Of a stretch of 64,000 nt of DNA, positions 41,101 to 56,253 are shown in pieces. Each line of letters opens with the position of its first letter. Position 1 is the first letter of the stretch. The notes under the pieces were generated by a model. That model made no database searches. It was given only the letters and a program-made list of their open reading frames with translations, and was not told the DNA's origin. Origin of the DNA: Lucifuga dentata. Taxonomy: Eukaryota > Chordata > Actinopteri > Ophidiiformes > Bythitidae. The stretch covers positions 37,591 through 101,590 of the forward strand of contig VXCM01001462.1 in NCBI GenBank assembly GCA_014773175.1, in the 5' to 3' direction. The translations under genes were made by a program, and so were the position numbers.

Positions 41101-44100
41101 TCATTTTGATATTTAACCCCACTCAGTTGATCAGAATATTTAAATGGCAACTTTTGATCCGATCTCTCACACATTGTCGTGGCACCACTCCTCTTCCTAA
41201 AGCCTCCTCCGCTGCATTCTCTCTCACACACAACACAGGCCACGCCCACCTCCCGTACACCAGACTTCCAGTGTGTGGATCTCTTATCTCTCTGAAATTA
41301 GTGTCAAGCTCTTGAGAAAAAAAAAAAAAAAACNAAAAAAAAAAAAACTCAGCTGTAAAGCAGGGAATTTATGTTTCCTTTACCAATTAAACATGAAAAC
41401 TTCACTTTACATCAGAGGAAGCAGTATTATGTGTGGCTCTTAAAGGACCATACCATCCATTTTGCATGTTTGAGCCTAATATATTCAATTTTCATACATG
41501 TTATGTTACTGACAATCATTTCCCAAAGGATAAAACTGTATTTCAGCTTTCCTGATATTTTGCAAAATCTCTTAATCTTTCAAAATCAAATATTCAAGCG
41601 ATAAATGCAGGTCTTCTTTTGGGACTACTGTATACTCCCCGGTGGAGACATACATTCACTCTGCATTTTTTATTGCACAAGTATCAACAAGTTGATTTTA
41701 ATAGCGTACCAGAACAAACTGATAGCAATGGTGGTCTGGAAGGTAGGAAAAACATTTTTATTTCACCGTTCCAGTATGTTTTGGGAAATAATTGTCAGTA
41801 ATGTTACATGTATTAAAATTGAACATATTAGGCTCAAACATGCAAAATGGCTGGTATGGTCCTTTAAATATGAAGCAGCTTGTTAGCATGTTAATCTTCA
41901 TTGGTTTTTACCTATGACACACATTCCAAGCATGTCATTAATGGGACAACAATGTTTAACGATTAACGTAAGAGAAGCTCTATGAATGGGCTTCAATGAT
42001 CATTTTAGTGTAAATCCCCCAGAGTCTCCTCTAATAATAGTTTAAATTGCCTGGGTTGGACGTTCAACTCCCTATTGAGCTAAATGGGCAGAGCAAGGCA
42101 CTAATACTGACACAGACTCAAAAAGGTACAGCACTTCCCCTGTTTGACTCTAAAACAAGCAAATGAACACAATTAGAATGAAGTTTCTCATTGCAGGAAG
42201 CGTGAGTTTAAATTTTTTGTATTAGATCATCTTTAAGATAAAGTAATAGCACATCCTTCTTTAAGAGACATGACTCTTACAGCGCTGTGAGGTGCTTTTG
42301 ATAAAAGCAAACACTCATTTACATGCTGTGAATAGAGAGTGATAATGAGAGACGGAGAGCTCCTGGGAGTCTGCAGCTCCTCCTGATTTAAATGAACAAA
42401 ACCAATGGAAATTGTGGAAGCGTTTTCCTCCAAAATAGCATACTTAATATAAATTATTGATAAAGTGACACCAACTTCTGCTGCTTAATGGACCATAAAA
42501 TTTCAAAGAAAAGGTAATTTGTAGGGTAACACCAGTGATTTTGCATGTTTAAGCCCAATAAATACAACCTGCATACATGTTATCTTTTACTGACAACCAA
42601 TTTCCAAAACATAAAACTGTATTTCAGTTTTCCTGTTATTTTGCCAAATGTCATAATTTTTCAAAATCAATCATTATGGTAATACACCCACCTTAAAATT
42701 CTTAACCTTAAAATTGTTGTCAGTAATGTAAACGTGTATGCAAGTTGAATATATTGGATCAAGCATTCAAAACTGCCGGTATGGTCCTTTTAAAGGAGCG
42801 CACACTAGTTTGCTTATTGATCAAATAAAGTGACAGCTGGTGGGATTTGTTTAGAAAATCTCTAATTTGTTACCAAAAACCGTTTGCCAACCCGGCTTGG
42901 ATTCATTACTAAATAAACCCAAAGCAATGACACAGGAAACGATATAATGAAGGAAAATTTCGCTTTTATGGTTTATAAGAGACAGTTTGGATTTTGCTCT
43001 GAAAAGGTTTGATTCACCAGGTTCTTCAGATGGAGAAGTCATATCAGAATGTAATTTTGGCATCAAAGGGTTGTGTATTAATTACAGATGGATGTTTTGT
43101 GTTGCTGTCTCTGTTGAAATGTGAGTTTAATTAATCATTTAAACATTTTTTTTTAATCTTGCATATTGGCCTTAAATTCCATATTAATGCAATCTTCTAA
43201 ATTCTACAGATGTGGAGTGTAGTAAAGGGTTAATCAGGAATTTTACAGCCCCTTCCCAAAGCGATCCCCACTCACTACCTCTTCCCAACATGTTTGAGCC
43301 CGATATGTACAATCCACATACACATTATGTTACTGACAAGTACCAAAATATACTACTTTAGCTGTACATTTTTAGATTTTTTTTCATCCCTTCCAGACAG
43401 CCATTGGCTTCAGTTCATTCCATTCAAGTCAACTTGCAGAGACTTGAAACGCACTTGAGATATGTAATCCATCACAGTGAACTTGAAGTATATTATGCTT
43501 TTTTTGTTGAAGTACTGTAACTTATTTAACTGATCCAACATGGAGCTGCACAGAAGATGCCAGAAAAAATAGTTCCAGGAGAAGACGGCTTTTACTGAGA
43601 AATTAAAAAACAACTGTTACTTCTATGATCATGCAAAAGCGTTAGCAGGTGAAACGTTGAATTTTAAGCTAGGTGAATCACCTGAACATTTGATTTTGAA
43701 AGATTAGGGGTTTGAAAAATAACAGGAAAACTAAAATATGGTTTTGGAAAATGGGTGTCAGTAACATCACATGTATGCAGGTTGTATATATTGAGCTCAA
43801 ACATGCATGATCGCTGGTATGGTCCTTTAACTGGCACCTTCTGGCTCCTATTCAGTTGTGTTTTTCTTGACTCGCTCCATTATACTGTCAATTTAAAACT
43901 CAAGAGGAAACCACCCAATCAACCAAACTACATCTTCTTTGCTAATTAGCAATCAGCAGATTCTTTACCAAGCCAATTAGATGCACCTGTAGTATTCTGG
44001 CTCCTGCTGCTGCTGATTGTGATGTTCATCAGCAAAATCCTCATCTCCATTTCTTTACTCTCTCCTGACTGAATCAAGGTCCAGGGTTTACTTTGAGAGG

Positions 44101-46727
44101 TTTTGTTCTTTCTCCAAACAGAAAAAAATATGAGATTTAATCGATCGCCGCATTACCTGTAGTCAGGCTGATGGATCTCTGTGAGGGATACGGCGGCGAG
44201 ATGTCAGAGGCCGACCCAATCTGCCCACTGCCCTGAACGTCGGTCAGCACCGAGTCATTTACCTGTGGAGGGAGTCACGTTTCCGCCAGAAAATCCTGCA
44301 TTTTATGTCCGACTCATTCCAGACCAACAACAATGCCAGTAGAAAAATACTCAAGACATTCAGAATTTACTTAATACACATACACATGCAGTACACAGTA
44401 TTTATTAAAAAGAAAGGCATCTGTCAGACTGTTAAAATACTGATGCATCAATAATGCAAAAGCTCCAAAATGGGATGTAATAAAGTAGTGAAAATCTCCT
44501 CAGATCAGTTGTATATGCAGGAAAGAAATAAGGAAAGAAAAACAAAAAAAAAAAAAAANAAAAAAAAAAAAAAGAAAAAAAAGGAAAAGAAATGAGGAAA
44601 GAGAGAAAGAAAGAAGGAATAAAGCAAATAAGACAAAAGAAAGAAAGCAGGACAAAAAAAGGAAAGATTGTTTGAATATATCTCATGTTTAATGTAAAAT
44701 CTGAAAACCCACAAGTATAGAAGTCTGCATACAAGTCATCAGATCAATATAAGAAAAAGTAAATGCAGAAAATCTCCCAAAATGAAAACTCTCCAAACTT
44801 CTGCATTATAAATGAATGGAACACTTTGTTATCTGCAGGAGATGAACCCAGATGTTTCTTTCTGGTTACTTTGACACATCATGATTCTGGAAACACCCCG
44901 AATTCGTCATAATCTCCTGGCGGGCAGAGCTGACAGCTGCTAACATTTCTAATCCGTCACTGTGAGAAAACATCCTTCTCTATGATGAATGACTTCTGGT
45001 CTCCATCAAACCAGCAGAAAAAATAAATAAGCAAAGAAATAAATGCTAATGAATTACGATCGATCCTGTTCAGTCTCGAGCAGCAGCAGCTCGCAATAAA
45101 AACAGAGCTGTTGGTGTTCGTGTATTTGAAAATTTCAGGGAATTTTTTAGAATTTTGTCTTACCAGCATCCAGCATCTGGGGCTTCCAGCATTTGTCCCA
45201 CACACTATGAACGTGTCATTGACTTTCTGAATGACGGTGATGAAATTGTCACACTCCATCTGTGGGGGAAAGAGAGAATAAGTGAGAGTGGAAAGAAGAG
45301 AGAGGCAGGTAGAAAATAAGAGAAATGTAGGAGGGGAAAAGAAGCGAATTTTAGAGATCAAAACAAGACAAAAGCTGAAAAAAAGCTACTTTTCCACCCT
45401 TACATACAAGTGACCCAATTCCATTTTTTTTATTTTTGCTCACACGGCACATACTGGATACATGTTGTGAACATTAAACAATAAAAAAGCACATGGAATC
45501 CGATGAATCTGACAAGTATTGGATATCTGTCAGGGTAACTGTCATCTTAACAAAGATGACAGAATTTTCTTTCTCTCTGTTCTGACTCCTACATCATAAA
45601 AGGTGACGCTCTTCTTCTCTCACAGCATCATTGCTGCATGCTTCCACGCTGCAACAAGATCTCTAATCCTTCTCCTCCATCTTGAAATATCATTAAAGGA
45701 CCCAGTAAACTTCAAAAGATGAAACAGCACGTGGCCGTACATGTCCTAGAACACCATGCACAGTGTAGTGTTTAAAGGACAATACTGGTGAATGTTTGAG
45801 CCCAATACAACCCACATACACGTTACATTACTGCCAAATATTTTCCAAAATATACTACGAGACTGGTAAATATTAAGACCACCATTGGTTTCAGTTCAAA
45901 TCAACTTGTAGAGATTTGAAATGTGATTTAGACACATGATCCATTTCAGCAATCACTATCTTTGTCCAACATGAAGCTGCACTGAGGACAATGTATGTCT
46001 TTGCCAGGGAATATAGTCCCAGGAGAAGACAGCTTTTACCGAGAAAGTAAAAATGACATCCCTTCAATATTTGGACATGCATGTTAACAGGCAGAATATT
46101 GAATTTTAAGGTGGATTTTGAAAGATTGGGGTATTTGGCTAGCAACAGAAAAAAATGAAAATACAGTTTTATGCTTTGTAAATTAGTTGTCAGTAAGATA
46201 TCATGTATGCAGGTGTATTTATTGGGCTTAAATATCCAAAATAGCCAGTATTGTCCTGTAAGAGTTGGAGTTTGTTTTAAGCCAGTCTGTACCGAGAGGG
46301 GGTACAAAATGCTCATGAGTCGTCTCCTCACAAAGTTGGCGGCAAAAGAGGCTTAAAATCAATGGAGGGAGGAGCTGGCAACGGCTTTAGTTAAGCAAAG
46401 AAGACAGAGAAGGAGATGGTTTGTCTCTAAACCAGAACAGGAAGGAAGGAAGGAAGATGGAGAATTTTCTCTGTTTATTCATCTGAGTGTGTTTAGAGAT
46501 GTTGCTCTACCAACAGAAGAAGTAGTAAACAAGAGTCCCAGGGTAAAAGCATGTGAGTAGAAGTGCCATTGATTCAGACTCGCTCGAGTAACCGGCTGCG
46601 AGGGTGTCCGAGTCTCTGACAGCTCTGGATTCAGCCCCAAGTTACTGAATCACTGAGCCTGCAACTCAGCCTGTTTGTTTATAGGCAACGATGCACCCTG
46701 TCAACATTGAGCTTTGAAATACGGGAG

Positions 46728-46773
<46 letters not shown>

Positions 46774-49289
46774 NCCCCACCCCCACCCCGAGACCAACCT
46801 AATCTTATGCTGTCATCACCCCCAATTGGAATAAGACCGACCCAATCTTATTCTGTCATTGAAAGCTTTGCTAGCATGACGGTATTATGTTTGTTTACTG
46901 TTTCCACTTTAAACTGTTTCAATCAACTTTCAACTTTAGTTCTACTTGGCCTCAGGCATCTTCTGGCAAACTTGTAATACCTCTACGCCCCACCAGGGGG
47001 GCATGCTACATAATGACTGAAAGAACTTGATTGGGCCAATTACGATTCTATAGAAATGTCAAAGATTTATGGGAGAAATTACCAAATGGGAGCACAGTGG
47101 GAGAAAGCGGGAGTGTTGACAGGTAGGATGCACCCTAGTGCAGGGATATCAGCCTGCGGGGTGGACCCCCTGAAGGGGCTTGAGCACCTGTCAAGGCGGA
47201 TGCAAGATAACAGATTTTAGGCACATTTAAAAACAAAGATGAAAGACCAGGCCTGTGAACACACCATATGCTGGTAGAGGATTCAGAATTACAACAAGCT
47301 GCCTCATCTCAGCGACTGGACAGCGAAAACAGAGCTAGCAATGGGGCAGAAATAAAAGTTGGTGGATAGAGGAGGTTGCAGTAGCTAATCTTTTATTTTA
47401 TTTTATTCTTTTTAGCATTGAAAAGAACATAAAGAAAAAGAACAAGAAGATAGTACATTTGCTCCACTGACATGTTATAAATCTGCAGATACTTATGCTG
47501 CATTTGCCAGATCTCAGAAGACCTTGGATTTTTGCAACTTCCTACTTGGAAAACTGCGTTGGAACAGCATTTGAAGTTGGAGCTCTGGCTGGGAAACTCA
47601 GACCAAAATTATCTACCCCGACTTCGTGAGTATGACGTCACTCAACATGGCAGCGCCCGTGGAAGCGAGTTTTGCAATTAGAAATGATCAGCTAACAGGC
47701 AAATAAAGTATTTTTTCTTACATGACATTGAAAAATAAAGGTCAAAATATATTGTCAACTTAACTATCTACAGTGTATAATAACTGGTTTGCCATTGATA
47801 CGTAAGTGCAAATAATTTCAGAATATTACTTATCTGCACAAAGGTTTAATATCCACTTATTAATATCATTGTCCTGTAGTCTAACTTTACTTTAGTTTGT
47901 ATTTATTACTAAATTTATTTAATCTTACAGTATTTATTGTTCAGCTGTGCTTTTTTGTTTATATTTGGTTGGAATGGTTTGAGGTTGGAAGTCGGAACTT
48001 CCGACTGGGAAAAATCTGACTTCAGAGGTAGCTTGAAAGCAGCATTACAGGCGAGTTTGGCAGCTTTGCCTGTGTTCATGTTATGCTAATGCTAGTGCTA
48101 GCCTGATAGCTATGTGTTACGCCAGTAGCAGCAGAAATAGCGAATGAAGCCAAAAAAGGAGACATGTCTATTATTGGATTGTTTAATGAATTTATCCTCA
48201 ATGGAGTTTGAGGTTGGAAGATGGAGAGGCGGGGGTGAGAGTGAGTTCATGATGAACAAATAGAGGGGGGTCCCAAGTCCAAAAAGGCTGAAAACCTCTG
48301 CCCTAGTGGACTCTATCAAATGCCTCCTTTTACAGGCGGTTGCAGATGCCCATATTAAATCAATTGCCAGAGCCAATAAAATAAAGGACATTATTTTCAG
48401 AAGTGTTGTTAGAATGAGTTGATTTATATTTATCTTCCATTTATCTTTATTTATTTATGGTTTAGTGTGAGGAATGCTGTGAAAGAAAAAGAGGATAACG
48501 AGATCAAATGTCTTTCTTTTATACCAGAAACTGGAAGTAACTGGAAGTATATGATTAATTTCTGGTTGCGAGCCGCATCACTCAGATCAATGGAAAGATC
48601 AACTCTATTAACTCAATAATTCTAATTATTTTAGTCTTATTTGCATCCATTAGTGCTTTTATTTTTCCTTCTTTCTTTTGTTAATTTCAGTCTCAGAAGC
48701 TAAACCCTCGTTTGTGGATTGTCAGGTCTAAACTGGGCCACTTAACAAAAGAAGATGTAAAGAGGCTACCAAAAATAAATAAATAAATAAAGTCATATCT
48801 AAGCCAAAAATCAGATCTGTAGTGTAAACACTGACAAAAAGAGAAAGAGATAACAAAAGGAAAGGGGATAAATGGAGACAGCGAAATCAAGAGATGAAGG
48901 AATTGAGAAAGAGACAAACAGAGGAAGAGTTCCTCTCCTCTCCGTTTGTCCTGCGATCCTCCATATGCATCACTTATTCATTAAGAACAAGAGAATGGAC
49001 ACAGAATCCCAAGACGCTTTTGGTCGGAGGATGAGGATGAATACTGAACACAACCCTCAAGGTTGAGGTGCTGCTTTTCAGCTGAGATGAGTCCAGACCA
49101 CTTTATTGTCTTTTTAACGCAAAACAAGATGGTCGTAAAGTGCTTTAGAAAAACAGGCACAAATCCAGATGGAAACATGGTGAGTATGACCTGGAGATGA
49201 AACACGGATCGAGCTGGTGAAAGTGTGTGTGGGTGGATGGTGGGCGAGCGAGTGGGTTGAGATATTGCATGTGTGTTTTTGTGTGTGTG

Positions 49290-49320
<31 letters not shown>

Positions 49321-49806
49321 TTTTTGCTTTAATATAGTAATTATTTGTCTTAGTGAGAATCATTTAGAGTTTAAGACAATCACAGTGAGAAGATATTTTG
49401 TAAAATGAGGTTCTTTTAAGACTGATTTTTATATCTGAGAACTCAATTTTCTGGGGTCTAAAGTCATTTTTGCAGTTGTACTTTTAGTTAAACTGATTTT
49501 ATTTTCCATTTGAAAAGTTAAACTACAAGCTCATTTATTTATTTATTTATTTAATTTATTGCTTGTGAAAATCTTGATGTTTGTGCCAGTGTTCTACTTA
49601 AATGTTTGATTCTAAAATAAGACTTCTGAGTTGGCAAAAAAAATAGAATTTTTATTTTATTTGCCAGAAAAGTTTAGAATTTTATTATTAGAATTAAATG
49701 TATTTTAGAAAAAAAAAAACAAAAAACTATATCTTATTGACTTAGAGTCTATAGATTTTTGGTTTTGAACTTGATTCCAGAAAGTTCCAGAAATGAAAAA
49801 GTAACC

Positions 49807-49839
<33 letters not shown>

Positions 49840-52800
49840 GAAAAAAATCTTCAGAAAAGTTTTGAATTTTATTTACAGAATTTTTATTTTAGAAAAAAAA
49901 ATCTAATTGACCTGTTTACCTAGATTCTAGATTATTGATTGTGTATTTGATTCCAGAAAATTCTAGAAATAAAGAAAGGCTGAAAAACATCAGGAAAATT
50001 AGATCTAGAAAAAATCTACCAAAAACAGAAAAAGAAAAAAAAAATGTTTGATTGTCTTGATTGTCACATGATCATCTTTGAGTTGGTCACAGTTACTCTC
50101 TAAACAAAACAAGGTAAGATTTCATCATTTTTGAGGCCTCCTGTCTTGATTTCTAATTTGGCAGAAATATCAAGATTTGCCAAAATTTGCAAAACTAATT
50201 ATTGACACAAAAGGGTTAAATCAATGACTTTAAGAGGCACAGCCTTCCATTCCAGTGTGTTTTTAAGGTAGGGCTACTTTTTTTTTTTTTTTNTTTTTTT
50301 TTTTTTTATTTATCAATGATTATACCTTTAGCATAGGCTGTTAGCAGCCATAATGTCCACTTAGCATAACTGCAGCTTCACAGCCCTCATCTGTATAGTA
50401 TTAATGGTGCCTGAACTGTAAAAACTCAATTGATATTAATGTTATTACACATCTCTGGTCTTATTTCTAACAATTATGCTGTTATCTCAAATGAAAGAAA
50501 TGCCCGAAGGTGGAAATTTTTAATTCAGTTCTATTTTCATTGATATATTTTTTAAATTTTCCCTTAGGCTTTAGAGCATTTACAGGATCAGGCAAAGCTT
50601 TAAAACACATTTACACTCATTCTGATGCAATAATCTGGTCAATCATTGCATTTTAAAAGCATAATTATCCTCTTTCCTCATTTTAGAATGCAATGTTAAT
50701 TATTCCGTTGCTGTAAAGCTTGCCCATCTGTGCATCATTCATTTTTGCTTGTTTATCCACACATTTTTTATATTACATTACCATCCACTTGCTGCATTTG
50801 ATGTATTCCGTCTCACACAAATAATGAAAAAAAACAAACAAACAAACAAAAAAACTGAACCACAAAGTCACATTAACAAAGCTGCAGATGATGATGATGG
50901 TAGTCATGATGATGATAAAATGATGAAGGCAGAGGAGAATGCTGTGCAGCAGAGATGATTTTGTACCTTGGGTGGTGCAGCCTTTGCCATGCAGGTTGCC
51001 TTTGCAGTCTCATCAGATGCGGCTGGGATCTGTGGGCGGAAAGAGAGTTTAGTTTGTGCCAAGTTATTTCACACTGTTCCTTTTCTGCTTGAAAACTGTG
51101 GCCCTGCTGCAGCTGACAAAATGCATTTCCTGCTTTCCCAGAATGCCTGCTGACAATCTCCAGAGAAGGGCACGAACTTGTTGCTTTCGGTACACAGAGC
51201 AGAAATAAAAGCAGCAACCAAGAGAGTTTGTTTATCCTGTCAAGGACAAGAGAGAGTCTTGGCACACATTTAAAACCAAATAAGACTCTATTGTCCGCAT
51301 TGCAGAGCAGACTGTTGAGTCTGCTGACCCATTAAAGGACCATATTGGCGACTGTGCATGTTCCAGCCCAATACATCCAATAAATGCATTACTGACAACC
51401 CAAAATATACTACTTTATTAGGTAAATATTAGAATTTGTTTTCCTACCTTCCAGACAGCAATTTGTTTCAGTTCATTCCGGTATGCTATTAGAATCTACT
51501 TCTAGAGACTTTCACAGAAGGCAATGTATGTCTCTGTCAGGAAATATAGTCCCAGGAGAAGATAGTTTTTAATCAAGAAATTAAGAAGACCGTGCCTTCT
51601 ACAATTGTGCACATGTGTAAATAGGTGAAACATTGAATTTCAAGGTGGGTGAATCACCTGAACATTTGATTTTGAAAGATTAGGGGACTGGGAAAAAAAA
51701 ACAAAACAAAACAAAAAAAAAACAGCAAAGTTAAAATAAGGTTTTATGTTTTGGAAATTGGTCGTCAGTAACATAACGTATATGCAAGTTGCATATATTG
51801 GGCTTAAATGTGCACGATAAGCAGTATGGTCCTTTAATAATAGAGTTCTCCCCCTATTATTGTTTAATTGTATGCAAAATGCTGGCTCCAAGGAGGGAAA
51901 AATACTGTTGTTTGATTTTAAGGAACTGAAAACAAAACCTAGTATTTACTGGCCTAAAATGGCCTGTTTTCACTCAGTGTGCACAGTGGCACTGCAGCAA
52001 GAGAGAGAGAGAGCAGCAATGGATCAGTGTGTGTTTTTCACTTTAATAATTGCAAAGTTTTAAAAAAATAAATGAAAATGAGAAGATGGAAATATGTATA
52101 ACATGACCCCTTTAAAGCAACACCAATTGCAAAAATGAGCTGAAAATTGTAGGTATGGTATATATTTTCTCAATATCCTTCATCCGTACAACAGCACATA
52201 CTGTCTGAATGTCAAATAAAATACACCGCCAAACATAAAAATGCAGCTCAGCTACATAAAGCCAAAAGCTGATTTTCTTTTCTTTATAATCTGTCCACCT
52301 GCAGGAAAATGAAAACCCAGCACTAATCCTGCAAATACAGGATGTATTCAGATGAGGCTCCGTGGTGTCGGCTCTGACACCAGCCCACACGTGGATTTAT
52401 CTCCAGCCTGCGTTGACATTATTAGCTGGGAGAATTATGTTTCCTGTATGCACACCGTCAGATAAGCTCAGCTTCGTTAACGTGTGCGTGACCCAGCTTC
52501 TCTCTTCGGCCGTGCCTGTGACGAGTGTGGTTTGGACCCAAGTGCAGCACACAGTACACAACAAGGACAGTTTAAGTTCCTTTATTGAGTCCACTATACA
52601 ACACAGAAGCAGGCAGATCAACAGGCAGGACAAAGCGCTCACACAGAGACTGACAGACAAGGAATCCAGACGCTAGGACAGGAATCATAGTCGGAGACAG
52701 AAGGCAGAGGTGATTACCAGGGGAAGGACGAGCAGGTTAGTCCAAGACAGGCAGGTTCGGTAACAGAATGTCGGTCCACAGAAAAACGCTGGAAAGTCTT

Positions 52801-55783
52801 GTATCAGGGATAGCAGAGAACAATCTGGCAATGGGTGAGTGTGAGACTGAGGCTTAAATCCATGCTTAATAGGTGGAAATCAGTGACAGCGTCCACACCT
52901 GAAGTGAATCAGGCTGATGAACTGAGGTGAGGAGCTGAAGACCAGGCAGGCAGAAATGGCAGGTGAGANNNNNNNNNNNNNNNNNNNNNNNNNNNNNNNN
53001 NNNNNNNNNNNNNNNNNNNNNNNNNNNCCTCCCCCACCCCCACCCCCCTGTCACCCTGCCTGACTGACCATGACTCACTCAACCATCAGGAGGGGAAATT
53101 ACATTTGTTTTATTAATTGATCTATGATTTGTTATTTAGTAGCCATGGTACAAATAAAGCCTTTACTCTACATAAGGGGATGGAAGACTTTTGTATTACC
53201 AACTTTAAAGGGAATGCCAAGTGTTTTAAAATGCAAAGCAATACAATGCAAATGATAAAATAATCTAATTTATATAAAACACACATATTGCATTGCGATT
53301 TTGACTTCGCCTCTACATTTCCTTAAAGGACAATACCAGAAATCTTGTACTTTTGACCCCAACATATACAACAAGGAAACAGGTTGTGTTATTGACAACC
53401 ATTTCCCAAAACATGCCACTGGAGCGGTAAATATTAGAATTGTTTTTCCTAAGTTCCAGACTGCCATTGGTTTCATTTCATTTCAATATAAAATGAACTT
53501 GTATAGACTTGAAACATGCTTGAGATAAATCATCCATCACAGCGAACATGAGTTCCATTATAATTTTTGTTGAAGTTACTTAATTTGATTAATTTAGCTA
53601 CATGGATGAAAATGTATGTCTCTGCCAGGGAATATAGTCCCAGCAGAAGACGGCTTTTACAGAGAAATTACAACCATGCATAAGTAACCAGGTGAAACAT
53701 TGAATTTTAAAGAGGGTGTATCACCTGAACATTTGAGTTTGAAAAATCAGAGGATTTGGCAAAATAACAGGAAAACAAAATATGGTTTTATATTTTGGAA
53801 ACAGGTTGGCAGTAATGTAATGTGTATAGGTTGTATTTATTGAGCTCAAACATGCAAAATCACTGGTATGGTCCTTTAAAACTATAAAGCACTAGAAGTT
53901 TATGCCTCTAATTTTAATCATTCATTCCATGCAGAGCTCACTTGCTCATGGAAAATGGGTTTCAGTCATCTATCACTATTTGACCAATCTGGTTCCAGTT
54001 GTTGAGGTATATTGTTATAAATATCTTTTTTGTATTTGCTTATATACATTTTAATATTGTATTGTACTGCAGGTTATGTATCTTTGTAAAAGCCCATCTG
54101 TGGACCAGCAATACAAATTGGCTAAAAATACTATGATATGTGACATTAGTTTATTCTGTGAATAATCTATGTTCCTGTATCACTAACTAAATAAAACATA
54201 TGAATAAAATATGGGCTTGAAATATGTCCCTGATGAAGGTAATTAAAAAAATAACTAATGATTGACGACAAGTACTGAGAAATCCTTTTTTCTATTCACC
54301 ACAAAAAGCTTTAATCACTGTTTAAAGATCTGACGTACTTTTAGGTTTATGTAGGGGTTGATTGATGGAACAAGTTAGAGCTATAATATTTCTTTTCAGA
54401 AAAATATTCAACTTCTTGGCTGTTTTGTGCATCAGCTATAAGCACAGTGAACATCTGATGGTTATGTAATTTCTGGCTGCTATGCAACGATTGTAGGTTT
54501 GAACTAACCTTACTCACTTTATTTTGGTCTCATCATCCTTTTCACCTCCTTCCAAACATGAATAAAAACTTTTGCAGAAATCCATCTGGCCTCAGATAAT
54601 AACGCCATCTCCAGGTTGGGAGCGAGTGCTGCTCCAGGTGAAGGAGTTTCAGTATCTCAGGGTCTTGTTTGCGAGAGATTGACAGGCGGATTGGTGCGGC
54701 ATCTGAAATCATGCGGGCATTTCATCGAACCGTCGTGGTGAAGAGAGAGGTGAGCCTGAAGGCAAAGCTCTCAATTTACCGATCTACGTTCCAGTCCTCA
54801 CCTACGGTCATGAGCTTTGGGTAGACACTGAAAGAACGAGATCACAAATACAAGCGGCTGAAATTAGTTTTGTTGGAAGGGCGTCTGGGCTCACCCTTAG
54901 GGACCGGATGAGGAGCACAGACATCCGGGAGAGACTCAAAGTAGAACCATTGCTGCTTCCAATTGATAGAAGCCAGATGAGGTGGTTTGGGAATCTGATT
55001 AGGACGCCTCCTGGAAGCCTCCCTTTGGAGGTTTTCTGGGCATGTCCAATCAGGAGAAGACCCAGATCCATATCCAGAACACGCTGGAGGGATTACATAT
55101 CCCATATGGTCTGGGACTGCTTAGGAATCCCCCAAGAGGAGCTGGGGAATGTGGAGAGAGGAACATATGGGCTACCTTGCTTGGCCTGCTGCTACCGTGA
55201 TCCGGTCCCAGATAAGCAGAAGGAAATGGATAATGGATGGATGATAACAACAGGATTTTTTATTTATTTTTTAATCCCTCTAGCATCATCAGCAGAAGCA
55301 TGTTAAGTAGAAGGAGATTATTGTGGAAATATAGACACAACCTCTGAGTAAGGCTCAGAACTTATCAATCAATCCAGGAAAAGATCAGATATCTGCACAC
55401 TTATTCCACAGTAGCGTTTAAAGTCTTTGCTCCTGCTCGAAGAGTTCAAAGTTTTTAGGTCAAACATAAAGGCGTACCTGCAGGTCACGCACGCCTCTGT
55501 CCATGTACGTCAGCACGTAGATCATGGCCTGCCCCCCCACGTACAGCGTGTCACTTCCTTCCTGGTGGTACATGCTGATGTAGTTCTCAGGTTTGGTAAA
55601 GTGAAACCTGGGCGGCTCTGAAACGCATCACAGGGAACACAAGATGCTCTGTTAGCATATATTATTTATAGTTTTCTGTAGAAAAAAAGTAAATTATGTA
55701 TGAAAATGTGTGCATATTATGGTAAATATTGATTTTAATTGAAATTAACATAACACTTGCCACTACAACACTACTATACTATG

Positions 55784-55828
<45 letters not shown>

Positions 55829-56221
55829 GCTGTAGAGTATAATTTTACCAATATTCCAGAATGGCTGCTTCTAGTAGTAATACAAGTAGTACTGCTACTA
55901 CTATAAAGAGTACCACCTTCACATTGCTATTATTGCTATTTCTATTTCTATTGCCATTTCTACTATAACACTATTGCAACTGTGATTCTACAATAAATAT
56001 TACTACAAAAAAAAACCAACAATTATAATACCACCAACAAAACTGTTGAGAAGATTGAAGCTGAGTCACTGGACTGGAAAAAATTGCTTGGAAATGTTTT
56101 GCCATCCAAAAGTTAGTGGTATTTATTCCCAAAAAAAGCCAACACACACACACACACACACCCCAATATGACAGTTTTGCCACATTGTGGGATGCTGTTA
56201 CAACTACTATTACTGTTGTTG

Positions 56222-56253
<32 letters not shown>

